Positions 1 to 5,425 of a stretch of DNA of 5,425 bases are shown here, one piece after another (within the stretch, counting starts at the first letter, position 1; the number at the start of each line of letters is the position of its first letter). Source of the stretch: Candidatus Heimdallarchaeota archaeon (GTDB taxonomy: Archaea; Asgardarchaeota; Heimdallarchaeia; Heimdallarchaeales; Kariarchaeaceae); NCBI GenBank assembly GCA_029882335.1, contig JAOUKW010000293.1, positions 1 to 5,425 of the forward strand, written 5' to 3'. The translations under genes and the position numbers were made by a program. The notes under the pieces were generated by a model. That model did no database searches. It saw only the letters and a list, made by a program, of their open reading frames with translations, and was not told the origin of the DNA.

Positions 1-726
1 AAATACAGCAGTGTTCAAATCATTATATAGTGTTGTTGAATAATCATGATATTCTTTTAAAACGAAATTAACTCCATCATTTGCTTTTATTTCTTCAGTT
101 CCTGATAATCTTTCCTCAATGAAACCCATTTTTTGAGATGTTACTTCCCGTACTTCCTTCCAATCATCAATTCCAATTTTTCTAGTTTTAAGCATGATTA
201 TGAAAGCAATTATAGACAAAATTGTGAATGAAATACCGATAATAATATTTTCAATAAATAATGCTATCAACACACCAACCATTAATAGTATATTTGAAAA
301 TACAATTAATGATAATACAGAAAAAAATGTGGATATTGAATTAACATCTCCATCTACTCTTTCTATCATCATTCCTGGTTTGTATTCATTATGAAACGTC
401 ATATCTAAATCAACACAATGTTTCATTAATTCGAATCTCATATCATTGGTTGCTCTCCACGCAAGATCATTACTTAGATATACATTAAAAATGTAGATTA
501 GTTCCTGTATTATGGCTATCGTGATAAATAATAACGCAGCATCTCTTAATACTTCAATGGAAGCAAAATTATTTACAGAATCCAAATATTTCCTTATTAT
601 TTGTGGATTATAAATTTGTAGAAATATATTGATTAATATAAAGAACCAAAGAATAAACAATCTTTTTCGATAAGGCATTACAAAGGGTTTTAGTAATTTC
701 CAGTGTTTTGAAAGTGACAATCCCAT
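1..726 (-). CDS. ABC exporter, transmembrane domain (partial, C-terminus beyond window)
   Basis: This is the N-terminal 242 codons of an ABC-type exporter that would move a substrate across the cytoplasmic membrane using ATP. The visible part is an ABC_membrane (type I exporter, MsbA-like) domain. Hydrophobic segments lie at about residues 23-41, 61-84, 137-158 and 160-179. Between the second and third is the typical intracellular stretch 107-131, with FHNEYKPGMMIERVDGDV matching the family's 'f..~~~G~l~~Rv~~Dv' pattern. Residues 202-215 (FIEERLSGTEEIKA) match the conserved 'E.l.G...ika' segment. The nucleotide-binding domain (Walker A, signature, Walker B) would follow and lies off the left edge. 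The ATG at 726 is chosen because an in-frame TAA lies eight codons upstream (748-750), no other start lies between, and a TATA box sits 22 bases before it. No Shine-Dalgarno is present. The substrate cannot be told. A half-transporter that dimerises is likely, but this is inferred from the family. Confidence 0.88.
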   Translation of the reverse strand, partial: MGLSLSKHWKLLKPFVMPYRKRLFILWFFILINIFLQIYNPQIIRKYLDSVNNFASIEVLRDAALLFITIAIIQELIYIFNVYLSNDLAWRATNDMRFELMKHCVDLDMTFHNEYKPGMMIERVDGDVNSISTFFSVLSLIVFSNILLMVGVLIALFIENIIIGISFTILSIIAFIIMLKTRKIGIDDWKEVREVTSQKMGFIEERLSGTEEIKANDGVNFVLKEYHDYSTTLYNDLNTAVF

Positions 727-747
727 TACGATAAATGTATAAAATAA

Positions 748-760
748 TTATTTAAGTTTG
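748..760 (-). promoter_or_regulatory. Archaeal-type promoter (BRE/TATA) of the ABC exporter gene
   Basis: Read on the minus strand, this is CAAACTTAAATAA. The TATA-like CTTAAATA ends 22 bases before the ATG at 726, which places the expected transcription start at or next to the ATG (a leaderless mRNA). The CAAA just upstream fits a BRE. The same spacing is seen for the kinase gene at 1902. It indicates that the exporter is transcribed on its own even though the kinase gene upstream runs in the same direction. Confidence 0.55.
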
Positions 761-900
761 ATTATCTGTTCAAATTCAAATGGTGTAAACCCTGTATTAG
801 ATAATAATGTCAGTTTCAATTAATGTCAAGTGAAAATGACTTATGGATCACCCTAAAAAGGAGTTTGAAAATAGATGTAGGGTATTCAATACTTTAATCT

Positions 901-913
901 GTAAAATAAATAA
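901..913 (-). terminator. Possible U-rich terminator behind the kinase gene
   Basis: On the minus strand, downstream of the stop at 940, the run TTATTTATTTTAC gives a U-rich transcript end of the kind archaeal RNA polymerase uses without a hairpin. A 12-base palindrome (ATAATTAATTAT, 910-921) overlaps it but contains only A and T, so it adds little. In DNA this AT-rich such runs arise easily by chance. Confidence 0.22.
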
Positions 914-939
914 TTAATTATCCATTTTGATCGCTATTA

Positions 940-1902
940 TTACAAATTATCAAAGATTTTTCTGGAGTATTCTTTATATTTTTCAGAAGGACTAAAATCT
1001 AATCCCCTTGCTGTTTCCATTTGTATATGTCTTAGTTTCATTAAATCTTTGATAAAATCTTTATCATTTTCATTTAATTCAATAATAGAATTATAAGAAT
1101 TGATAAAACTTTTCGTAATATTTTCTTTATTATCAAAATTATTAATGATTAAATTATGTAAATAACTGGCAATATCAAATAGATTAGATCCTCTTCCAGC
1201 TAAATCAAAATCGATAAAATAAACATCTTCAGATATAGTATATAATGCATTAAATGGAGGGCTATCTCCCCAAATAATTGTTTGAAAACCGAATTTATCG
1301 GATTGTTCGATTTTTTCTTTCAAAAGATCTGCATGTTTGATATAATATGCATAATACTCATTTCCTGCTTTTTTTTGTAGAAAATCATAAATTTCATTTA
1401 ATATCTTGCCAGGATTTTTGTTTTGAATATTTTCATCTTGATAATCAATAGAAATTTTATGTATTGTTGCTAAATTTTTGGCAAATATACTTGCTCTCTC
1501 CTCTGTAAGTATAAAGTCAAAACTGATCATAGTACCAGAGATGAAGGGAGAGACTGTTAAATATCTAATTCCAGATGGTGTATCAAGTTCTATTTGATAG
1601 TCTGAAGAAGAGGTTTTAAGAGGATGGTCTACATTTATAGATTCCTTTAGAAAGTTTAACCATTTTCCTTGAAATGTCAATTGATTTATATTTACAAAAT
1701 TATTGTTTGTTTTGGTAATTCTTACTGTATATGATTCTAATTCGGATTGGATTTTATAAATATCAGTCTCTACTGAGCTTATTAATTCACATGATTTCAC
1801 AACAATTCCATATCGTGAATCTACCAATTTGATAATTGAATCTATATGAATTTTATCTTCATCGAAGATAATTTCATCATTATGGGTCAAAGGGTTCACC
1901 AT
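940..1902 (-). CDS. APH/choline-kinase-like phosphotransferase family protein
   Basis: This complete 320-residue protein has the aminoglycoside phosphotransferase (APH) / protein-kinase-like fold, in which a small molecule or protein hydroxyl is phosphorylated from ATP in the cytoplasm. The N-terminal lobe (about 35-125) contains the strand pair ELISSVETDIYKI and YTVRIT (58-63), in the place of the nucleotide-binding loop and following strand. The catalytic loop is WGDSPPFN (211-218): Asp213 fits the catalytic base and Asn218 the metal-binding Asn. The DFG-like site is IDFD (230-233), with Asp231 as metal ligand. The usual HGDxHxxN loop therefore has Trp for the first His and Pro for the second. 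Length is normal for the family. The start is set by the TATA box 22 bases upstream of the ATG at 1902; the next codon is GTG, which makes little difference. The substrate is unknown. Nothing points specifically to antibiotic resistance; homoserine-kinase-, SrkA- or other APH-like roles are equally possible. Confidence 0.85.
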   Translation of the reverse strand: MVNPLTHNDEIIFDEDKIHIDSIIKLVDSRYGIVVKSCELISSVETDIYKIQSELESYTVRITKTNNNFVNINQLTFQGKWLNFLKESINVDHPLKTSSSDYQIELDTPSGIRYLTVSPFISGTMISFDFILTEERASIFAKNLATIHKISIDYQDENIQNKNPGKILNEIYDFLQKKAGNEYYAYYIKHADLLKEKIEQSDKFGFQTIIWGDSPPFNALYTISEDVYFIDFDLAGRGSNLFDIASYLHNLIINNFDNKENITKSFINSYNSIIELNENDKDFIKDLMKLRHIQMETARGLDFSPSEKYKEYSRKIFDNL

Positions 1903-1924
1903 ACAATTAAAATTTCAAAAATTT

Positions 1925-1940
1925 TATTTAAAAGATTTTG
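1925..1940 (-). promoter_or_regulatory. Archaeal-type promoter (BRE/TATA) of the kinase gene
   Basis: Read on the minus strand, this is CAAAATCTTTTAAATA: a BRE-like CAAAAT followed by the TATA box TTTTAAATA. The box ends 22 bases before the ATG at 1902, and no Shine-Dalgarno lies between, so the mRNA is predicted to be leaderless. It is the best TATA match in the window. Confidence 0.6.
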
Positions 1941-2416
1941 GTAACATCTGAACATATTAATCTTATATTCTAATCTATGAAAAGTTCAAAACTATCTGAT
2001 TATTAAAGTTATAATAATATCAGGAATTTACTTATTGGTATTTTAGAAAAATTTCTCATTAAAGAAGCTATCAAATCATTAATTTGAGTGAATATATTAA
2101 GTAATATCTAATTTGTATAGAAATTTTTACTACTATTATCTAAAATATGAATATATCAGAAAAATAAGTAAAAATATTTAAATATATTTTTGAAATATTA
2201 ATTAATGATATAGTCTATTCTCAATAATTTAAAGAATAAACCATTTGAAATATAGTTTTATTAATTTCAATTTTCTACTTTCACATTATAAATACTCCAT
2301 ATCAATGAAATTATTTGTTTGAAGTATAATTTAAAAACTAACCAACTATATTATTGAAAAATTCACTTTATTCATTATTAATTAAAGAATCTGCTTTGAA
2401 TTTATTATTATTATAG

Positions 2417-2442
2417 TTTAATCGATTAAAAATTAATCAATT
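2417..2442. repeat. Palindrome plus direct repeat of TTAATC(G/A)ATT
   Basis: TTTAATCGATTAAA (2417-2430) is a perfect 14-base palindrome. Its half GATTAA forms a second inverted pair with TTAATC at 2433-2438. TTAATCGATT (2418-2427) recurs as TTAATCAATT (2433-2442), 15 bases further on. The cluster ends about 50 bases upstream of the NUDIX ATG at 2493, a reasonable place for a regulator site, but in such AT-rich DNA the statistical weight is modest. Confidence 0.35.
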
Positions 2443-2492
2443 TACCATCTAATTGTGAGTAATTGTTAAGAATTGAAAATAAAATATCACTT

Positions 2493-3013
2493 ATGGATAA
2501 AAAAAAAAGCTGCCTACCCGATTAGCAGTTATTTGTGTAATAAAAAATAAAGAGGGAAAAATATTGTTAATCAATCAAATTCATACATCCAGTAAATCCA
2601 AAGAAGGTTTGTGGTTGTATCCTGGAGGTAGATTAGAACAAGGTGAAACATATGTGGATGGTGCTATCAGGGAGGTTAAAGAGGAGACGAATCTAATAAT
2701 AAATCCAATTTCTCTATTAGGTATGAAAAACTGGGTAATGAGTGAAAAAGAGGATGAAGGGATCCAAACATATTTTCATGGAGTTGACGTCATTTTAGGT
2801 TGTGATTTTGTTGAAGGTGATTCTAAACTGAATATTGATGAAGGTATCAATAAAATAAAATTTTTTACTCTGAAAGAAATTCATGGTCTTGAAAATTTAC
2901 AGGGTGATGTCATTAAATTTGCAGAAAGTATGATCACTGGAAAATCTATTCCTTTGATTAAAAACCTTCATAAACAGGGATGGGCTGAACGATATACATT
3001 TTATCGTCATTAA
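2493..3013 (+). CDS. NUDIX hydrolase, apparently frameshifted at an A10 run near the start
   Basis: NUDIX enzymes hydrolyse nucleoside diphosphates linked to another group X (ADP-ribose, NADH, oxidised NTPs and others) with Mg2+ in the cytoplasm. The Nudix box is complete: GRLEQGE, seven residues, then REVKEETNL, so the metal-binding REVKEE is intact. The usual Gly near its end is Asn. Numbered from a TTG at 2564, the box spans residues 22-44 of 149. The first strand of the fold, LAVICVIKNKEGKILLI, is encoded in the same frame upstream of that TTG, so the TTG start would truncate the domain. That frame runs back to a TAA at 2498-2500 and has no ATG. The only ATG is at 2493 in another frame, whose reading ends at a TAG after ten codons. 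One extra A (or two fewer) in the ten-A run at 2499-2508 would join the two and give MDKKKKLPTRLAV..., about 173 residues, a normal length. A GAGGG at 2552-2556 could support the TTG start instead. The substrate is unknown. Confidence 0.8.
2499..2508 (+). other. Ten-A homopolymer at the point of the NUDIX frameshift
   Basis: Two codons after the ATG at 2493 lie ten consecutive A residues. The frame that begins at the ATG and the frame that encodes the NUDIX fold differ at exactly this run. It is either an assembly length error, a contingency (slip-strand) site, or a transcriptional slippage site that restores the frame in part of the mRNA. Confidence 0.75.
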
Positions 3014-3129
3014 AGGATAAGGTTTTACTAGATCATTATTGAATATGTTTTGATAGAAGCTTATTGATAATATCACATTTAAAGGTTAGAGGGATTATAG
3101 ATATAATTCAATATAGTTTATTAATTCGT

Positions 3130-3139
3130 AAAAATAAAA
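3130..3139 (-). terminator. Likely U-tract terminator of the tpt1 transcript
   Basis: On the minus strand this reads TTTTATTTTT, starting five bases after the TGA at 3144-3146 that ends the small frame behind tpt1. There is no stem-loop before it, which is normal for archaeal intrinsic termination at U-rich runs. Its place suggests that the transcript covers both tpt1 and the small frame. Confidence 0.35.
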
Positions 3140-3143
3140 TTTG

Positions 3144-3281
3144 TCATTTTAGCAATCTCTCGGCAATTTCACATACTTCATCGAATTCCTTGGATGTTCA
3201 ATAATAAATTTCAGCAGAAGGATTTTGTTTTTTATATCGTCTATATCTGCTTTTTCTTTGATTATTCGGATCATATGTCAA
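3144..3281 (-). pseudogene. Small coding-like frame behind tpt1, interrupted by a UGA
   Basis: Directly behind tpt1, in the same frame, the minus strand reads LTYDPNNQRKSRYRRYKKQN then PSAEIYY, a TGA (3198-3200), then TSKEFDEVCEIAERLLK and a second TGA. The first part is strongly basic and the second an amphipathic helix. Only 9 of 45 third positions are G or C, as expected for a gene in this genome. No ATG is present; the only usual alternative start is the TTG at 3281, ten bases after the tpt1 stop. A TGG-to-TGA change (YYWTSKEF) and loss of an ATG before KVLTYDP would explain it as a decayed gene of about 48 codons; UGA recoding is the alternative. A competing 41-codon ATG frame (3149-3274) overlaps but has 16 of 41 GC-ending codons and looks less like a gene. 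I do not recognise the family. Confidence 0.4.
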
Positions 3282-3290
3282 TACTTTGTA

Positions 3291-3824
3291 TTAGTCAGAT
3301 ATTGTGATATACTTAGGATCAACAAAATCAGTTAACCATACATTATTTTCGGTCACATAAAATTTGATACCATCAGCAAACATTTTCATGGAATTTATGA
3401 TTAGTATATCACATTTACCTGGTCTATTCCCAACATGTTTTGCAACTTCTAGATCCTCAGATAAATGTACATGATGGCGTTTCATCGATTTCAAACCTTC
3501 CTTCAAAATAGAACTTACAAATTTGGATGGAGTTCCATGAAACAATATATCTGGAGGGGATTTTTCCTCAAATTCTATTTCGATTTCAACGGTGTGACCT
3601 TGATTTGCCCTTATCTTTGTTTTATCATGATTAAAGGCATATCGTTTTTTATTGTCATTTTTCATTAAATCTTCTAATTCTGTTAATGAAAGATTTATTC
3701 CCTTAAGTATTACATCTACCTCAACCCAACCCTCTGTATCCATTACTGCTCCAATTACTTCAGGTTTATGGCGTAATATTAAAGATAAAAACTTACTTTT
3801 TCTAGTATAATTTGGTTTACTCAT
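3291..3824 (-). CDS. kptA: RNA 2'-phosphotransferase, Tpt1/KptA family
   Basis: This complete 177-residue enzyme transfers a 2'-phosphate from RNA to NAD+, giving ADP-ribose 1'',2''-cyclic phosphate and nicotinamide. In fungi this finishes tRNA splicing; in archaea and bacteria the natural RNA substrate is unclear. The N-terminal winged-helix part carries SKFLSLILRHKPE with the catalytic Arg18-His19, then EGWVEVDVIL (31-40). KKRYAF (59-64) and IRANQGH (71-77) follow, with Arg72 the third catalytic residue. The C-terminal ADP-ribosyltransferase-like lobe has LFHGT (94-98), KRHHVHLS (115-122), VGNRPG (131-136) and NNVWLTDFV (160-168). The fourth Arg of the family's Arg-His-Arg-Arg set must be Arg116 or Arg134; I cannot say which without an alignment. 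All conserved blocks and the length are normal, so the gene looks functional. The start at 3824 is supported by a TATA box 20 bases upstream and a normal N-terminus. It diverges from the TPR gene and converges on the NUDIX gene. Confidence 0.95.
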   Translation of the reverse strand: MSKPNYTRKSKFLSLILRHKPEVIGAVMDTEGWVEVDVILKGINLSLTELEDLMKNDNKKRYAFNHDKTKIRANQGHTVEIEIEFEEKSPPDILFHGTPSKFVSSILKEGLKSMKRHHVHLSEDLEVAKHVGNRPGKCDILIINSMKMFADGIKFYVTENNVWLTDFVDPKYITISD

Positions 3825-3836
3825 AGTATTATGATT

Positions 3837-3860
3837 GTATAATTTATACTAAACCTTTTG
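3837..3860 (-). promoter_or_regulatory. Promoter of kptA with a palindrome over the TATA box
   Basis: On the minus strand, CAAAAGG (BRE-like) is followed by TTTAGTATA, which ends 20 bases before the ATG at 3824. No Shine-Dalgarno lies between. A perfect inverted repeat of GTATAA with one central base (3837-3849) overlaps the end of the TATA box. A protein bound there would block the basal transcription factors, but the repeat may simply reflect base composition. Confidence 0.45.
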
Positions 3861-3979
3861 TAATGTTTATGAGTTGAATCATTAAATCTTTGGTTTTCCT
3901 TTTTTAGTTAATGATCATTTATTTCTAGACTATAATTTTCTGTATTTTGCATAAAAATTTGATATTTGACAATTAAACA

Positions 3980-3996
3980 GTAAAAAACCTTAATTT
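3980..3996 (+). promoter_or_regulatory. Promoter of the TPR gene
   Basis: GTAAAAAAC (BRE-like) followed by CTTAATTT ends 23 bases before the ATG at 4020, the same layout as at the other genes here. No Shine-Dalgarno is visible before the ATG, so a leaderless transcript is likely. The 195-base gap to kptA thus holds two divergent promoters. Confidence 0.45.
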
Positions 3997-4019
3997 GTCT
4001 AAAATTTAAATTTCATCAG

Positions 4020-5425
4020 ATGAATGAGGTATATGAATTGTGGCAAGAAGGAAAATATACCTCTGCAATACAATTAATAGATAAGCAAAACGTCGATCAA
4101 TCATTTAATAAAAACGTAGAAATACTAAATCTTTTACTTAAAACATTACTCCTACTTCAATCAGAAAATAAAACTCAAGCGTTGAAAGTTTTTGAAGATA
4201 TTTCTGCAATTATGGATCAAACAATAGATACAATTTCTATTCACAATAGAACGTATAAACGAATTATTGAATTTAGTATCTCAAACACTAGTTCCAAAGA
4301 ATTAATTATTCAATTTGATAAACTTGAAAAATCAAGTATTTGGAAAGATTCAGATATTGCCAACAAAATCTTCCAAGGCTATTTTTATCAATATTATGGG
4401 TTGAAACTCATGTATAATAGAGAAGAGTTAATTAAGTCTACATCTCTGTTAAAACAATCATTAATTATTTTTCAATCATTGAATTTTAAATTAGAAGAGT
4501 TGAAAATAAATCATCGAATAGCTCGAAATTATTATTGGTTAGGTGAGCTTGAAAAAGGTATTGAGTTAATTACATCCATGATTGAATTAAGTAAGAAAAA
4601 CAATATAAATAACATCCTTGGTGCAAATTATAATTTGTATGGTTCATTATTATTCCTTAAAGGAGATATTATTGCTGCAAAAAAAATCACCATGCTGGCA
4701 TTAGAATTGGATTATCAATATAATGATATTCATGAAGAGGCAGCTGCCTTGATTTCATTAGGTAAAATCCATTTAAGTCAAGGAGAAATTGATTTAGCAA
4801 AAAAATGTTTTATTGAGTGTTATAAATTACGTATTCCTATTTCGTCTCAAATATTCATTACAGATTCATTAGTTAGATTAATCCAAGTATTCATTATTGA
4901 TAACAATTTAAATGAAACAGAAATGTATTATGCAAAATTGGTTGCATTATATAGTCAATCGAACAATAATTCAATGGTTTATTTTGGAATGAAGTTAGCT
5001 GAAGCGTTAATACTTAAATCAAAAAAAAGAATGATTCATATATCTAATGGACAAGCGATTTTAAACGATCTTGCTAATATCGAATTTTCTTATTTCGAAT
5101 ATCAAGTAATCGTCATCTTTAATTTGGTCGAAATTTTGTTTAATGAATATCTGCAGTTTAAAGAACCACAAATAATACTTGAAATTAATCAGTTACTGGA
5201 AAAATTAACAACCAAAGAACATTCATCATATGCAATTTCAGGTACTATCTTATTTATTCGGTATAAATTATGCCTGCTTATTAATAACACCCAATTAGCT
5301 GAAAAATTACTATTAAATCTAGTAAAACAAGCTCAACACCGAGGTTTCTTTAATATCGCGTTACAATCAGCATATGAGTTGGAGAATTTTAATAATTTAT
5401 CAGAAGAGCTTGTTCCTAGTAAATT
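4020..5425 (+). CDS. TPR-like helical repeat protein (partial, C-terminus beyond window)
   Basis: An open frame of 468 codons runs to the right edge without a stop. The predicted protein is almost wholly alpha-helical, with degenerate tetratricopeptide-like helix pairs. Clear examples are residues 2-20 (LWQEGKYTSAIQLI), 165-190 (ARNYYWLGELEKGIELI), 203-230 (YNLYGSLLFLKGDIIAAKKI) and 242-268 (AALISLGKIHLSQGEIDLAK). The W/Y-LG/S...G-...-A spacing is that of TPR units of 34-40 residues. No signal peptide or membrane segment is seen, so it should be cytoplasmic, probably a protein-binding scaffold. Later repeats (280-460) are weaker. Large TPR proteins with little else recognisable are, as far as I know, abundant in Asgard archaea, which fits but does not prove the origin. 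The ATG at 4020 is preferred by its TATA spacing and because the first repeat begins at once; the ATG at 4024 is in another frame. The partner is unknown and a C-terminal effector domain could lie beyond the window. Confidence 0.82.
   Translation, partial: MNEVYELWQEGKYTSAIQLIDKQNVDQSFNKNVEILNLLLKTLLLLQSENKTQALKVFEDISAIMDQTIDTISIHNRTYKRIIEFSISNTSSKELIIQFDKLEKSSIWKDSDIANKIFQGYFYQYYGLKLMYNREELIKSTSLLKQSLIIFQSLNFKLEELKINHRIARNYYWLGELEKGIELITSMIELSKKNNINNILGANYNLYGSLLFLKGDIIAAKKITMLALELDYQYNDIHEEAAALISLGKIHLSQGEIDLAKKCFIECYKLRIPISSQIFITDSLVRLIQVFIIDNNLNETEMYYAKLVALYSQSNNNSMVYFGMKLAEALILKSKKRMIHISNGQAILNDLANIEFSYFEYQVIVIFNLVEILFNEYLQFKEPQIILEINQLLEKLTTKEHSSYAISGTILFIRYKLCLLINNTQLAEKLLLNLVKQAQHRGFFNIALQSAYELENFNNLSEELVPSK

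Larger units (their letters stand above)
1903..2492. other. Long AT-rich divergent intergenic region, no gene seen
   Basis: This is about 590 bases between the divergently transcribed kinase and NUDIX genes. Both strands are full of stops. The ATGs I checked open frames of only about ten codons or fewer (for example at 1978, 2147 and 2304). No tRNA-like T-arm and no GC-rich island that would suggest a structural RNA is visible. It holds the kinase promoter at its left end and a cluster of TTAATC repeats at 2417-2442. A weak hairpin (1996-2023, CTGATTATTA pairing with TAATAATATCAG with a 2-base bulge) lies about 95 bases upstream of the kinase start and may be chance. Confidence 0.7.

Noticed and set aside
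194..394. Open frame of 66 codons on the plus strand
   Set aside because: It lies wholly inside the ABC exporter gene on the opposite strand, is a low-complexity I/N-rich translation, and is explained as its shadow.
843..917. 24-codon plus-strand frame starting MDHPKKEFENRC
   Set aside because: It is short, has no TATA box at the usual spacing and no ribosome site before it, and is probably chance between two minus-strand genes. An ACCCTA/TAGGGT inverted pair within it has too long a loop to be convincing.
1996..2023. Bulged hairpin CTGATTATTA / TAATAATATCAG
   Set aside because: The stem is almost all A-T with a two-base bulge and no U-tract or gene end beside it, so it was mentioned only within the intergenic entry.
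2174..2185. 12-base palindrome ATATTTAAATAT
   Set aside because: Pure A/T palindromes of this length are expected by chance in such AT-rich sequence.
3149..3274. 41-codon ATG frame on the minus strand (MIRIIKEKADIDD...)
   Set aside because: It overlaps the UGA-broken frame behind kptA. It has an ATG and no internal stop, but 16 of 41 codons end in G or C against 9 of 45 in the other frame, so it looks like the shadow. It is not fully excluded.
3465..3668. Open frame of 67 codons on the plus strand
   Set aside because: It is antisense to conserved blocks of kptA, which account for the sequence; the peptide resembles no family.
1..5425. CRISPR array, insertion sequence, tRNA or rRNA genes
   Set aside because: No spaced direct repeats, terminal inverted repeats with a transposase, or GC-rich RNA-gene-like segments were seen on either strand.

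Overview
The window is strongly AT-rich and most likely archaeal. Four of the five larger genes have no Shine-Dalgarno sequence. Instead they have a TATA-like box (CTTAAATA, TTTTAAATA, TTTAGTATA, CTTAATTT) ending 20-23 bases before the ATG, with an A-rich BRE-like element just upstream. That is the geometry of leaderless archaeal transcripts. A Tpt1/KptA RNA 2'-phosphotransferase, a long degenerate TPR protein and the low GC would fit an Asgard (Loki-/Heimdall-type) archaeon, but the phylum is an inference and no rRNA or marker gene is present to settle it.

Layout, left to right. Positions 1-726 (minus) hold the N-terminal 242 residues of an ABC exporter; the ATPase domain lies beyond the left edge. 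Positions 940-1902 (minus) hold a complete aminoglycoside-phosphotransferase-like kinase with its own promoter. Positions 1903-2492 are a very AT-rich divergent intergenic region with no recognisable gene and one cluster of short TTAATC repeats. Positions 2493-3013 (plus) hold a NUDIX hydrolase whose first strand and ATG are separated from the rest of the frame by a ten-A run, so the gene appears frameshifted. Positions 3144-3281 (minus) hold a small coding-like frame broken by a UGA, directly behind the gene at 3291-3824 (minus), a complete Tpt1/KptA. Positions 4020-5425 (plus) hold a TPR-type helical repeat protein, divergent from tpt1 and cut by the right edge; it has no stop inside the window.

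The genes are mostly single transcription units in alternating orientation, not one operon. The only plausible biochemical link is that Tpt1 consumes NAD+ and releases an ADP-ribose cyclic phosphate, while NUDIX enzymes often hydrolyse ADP-ribose-type compounds. The two genes are convergent, so this link is weak. The two most notable observations are the A10 frameshift in the NUDIX gene and the UGA-interrupted mini-gene behind tpt1.
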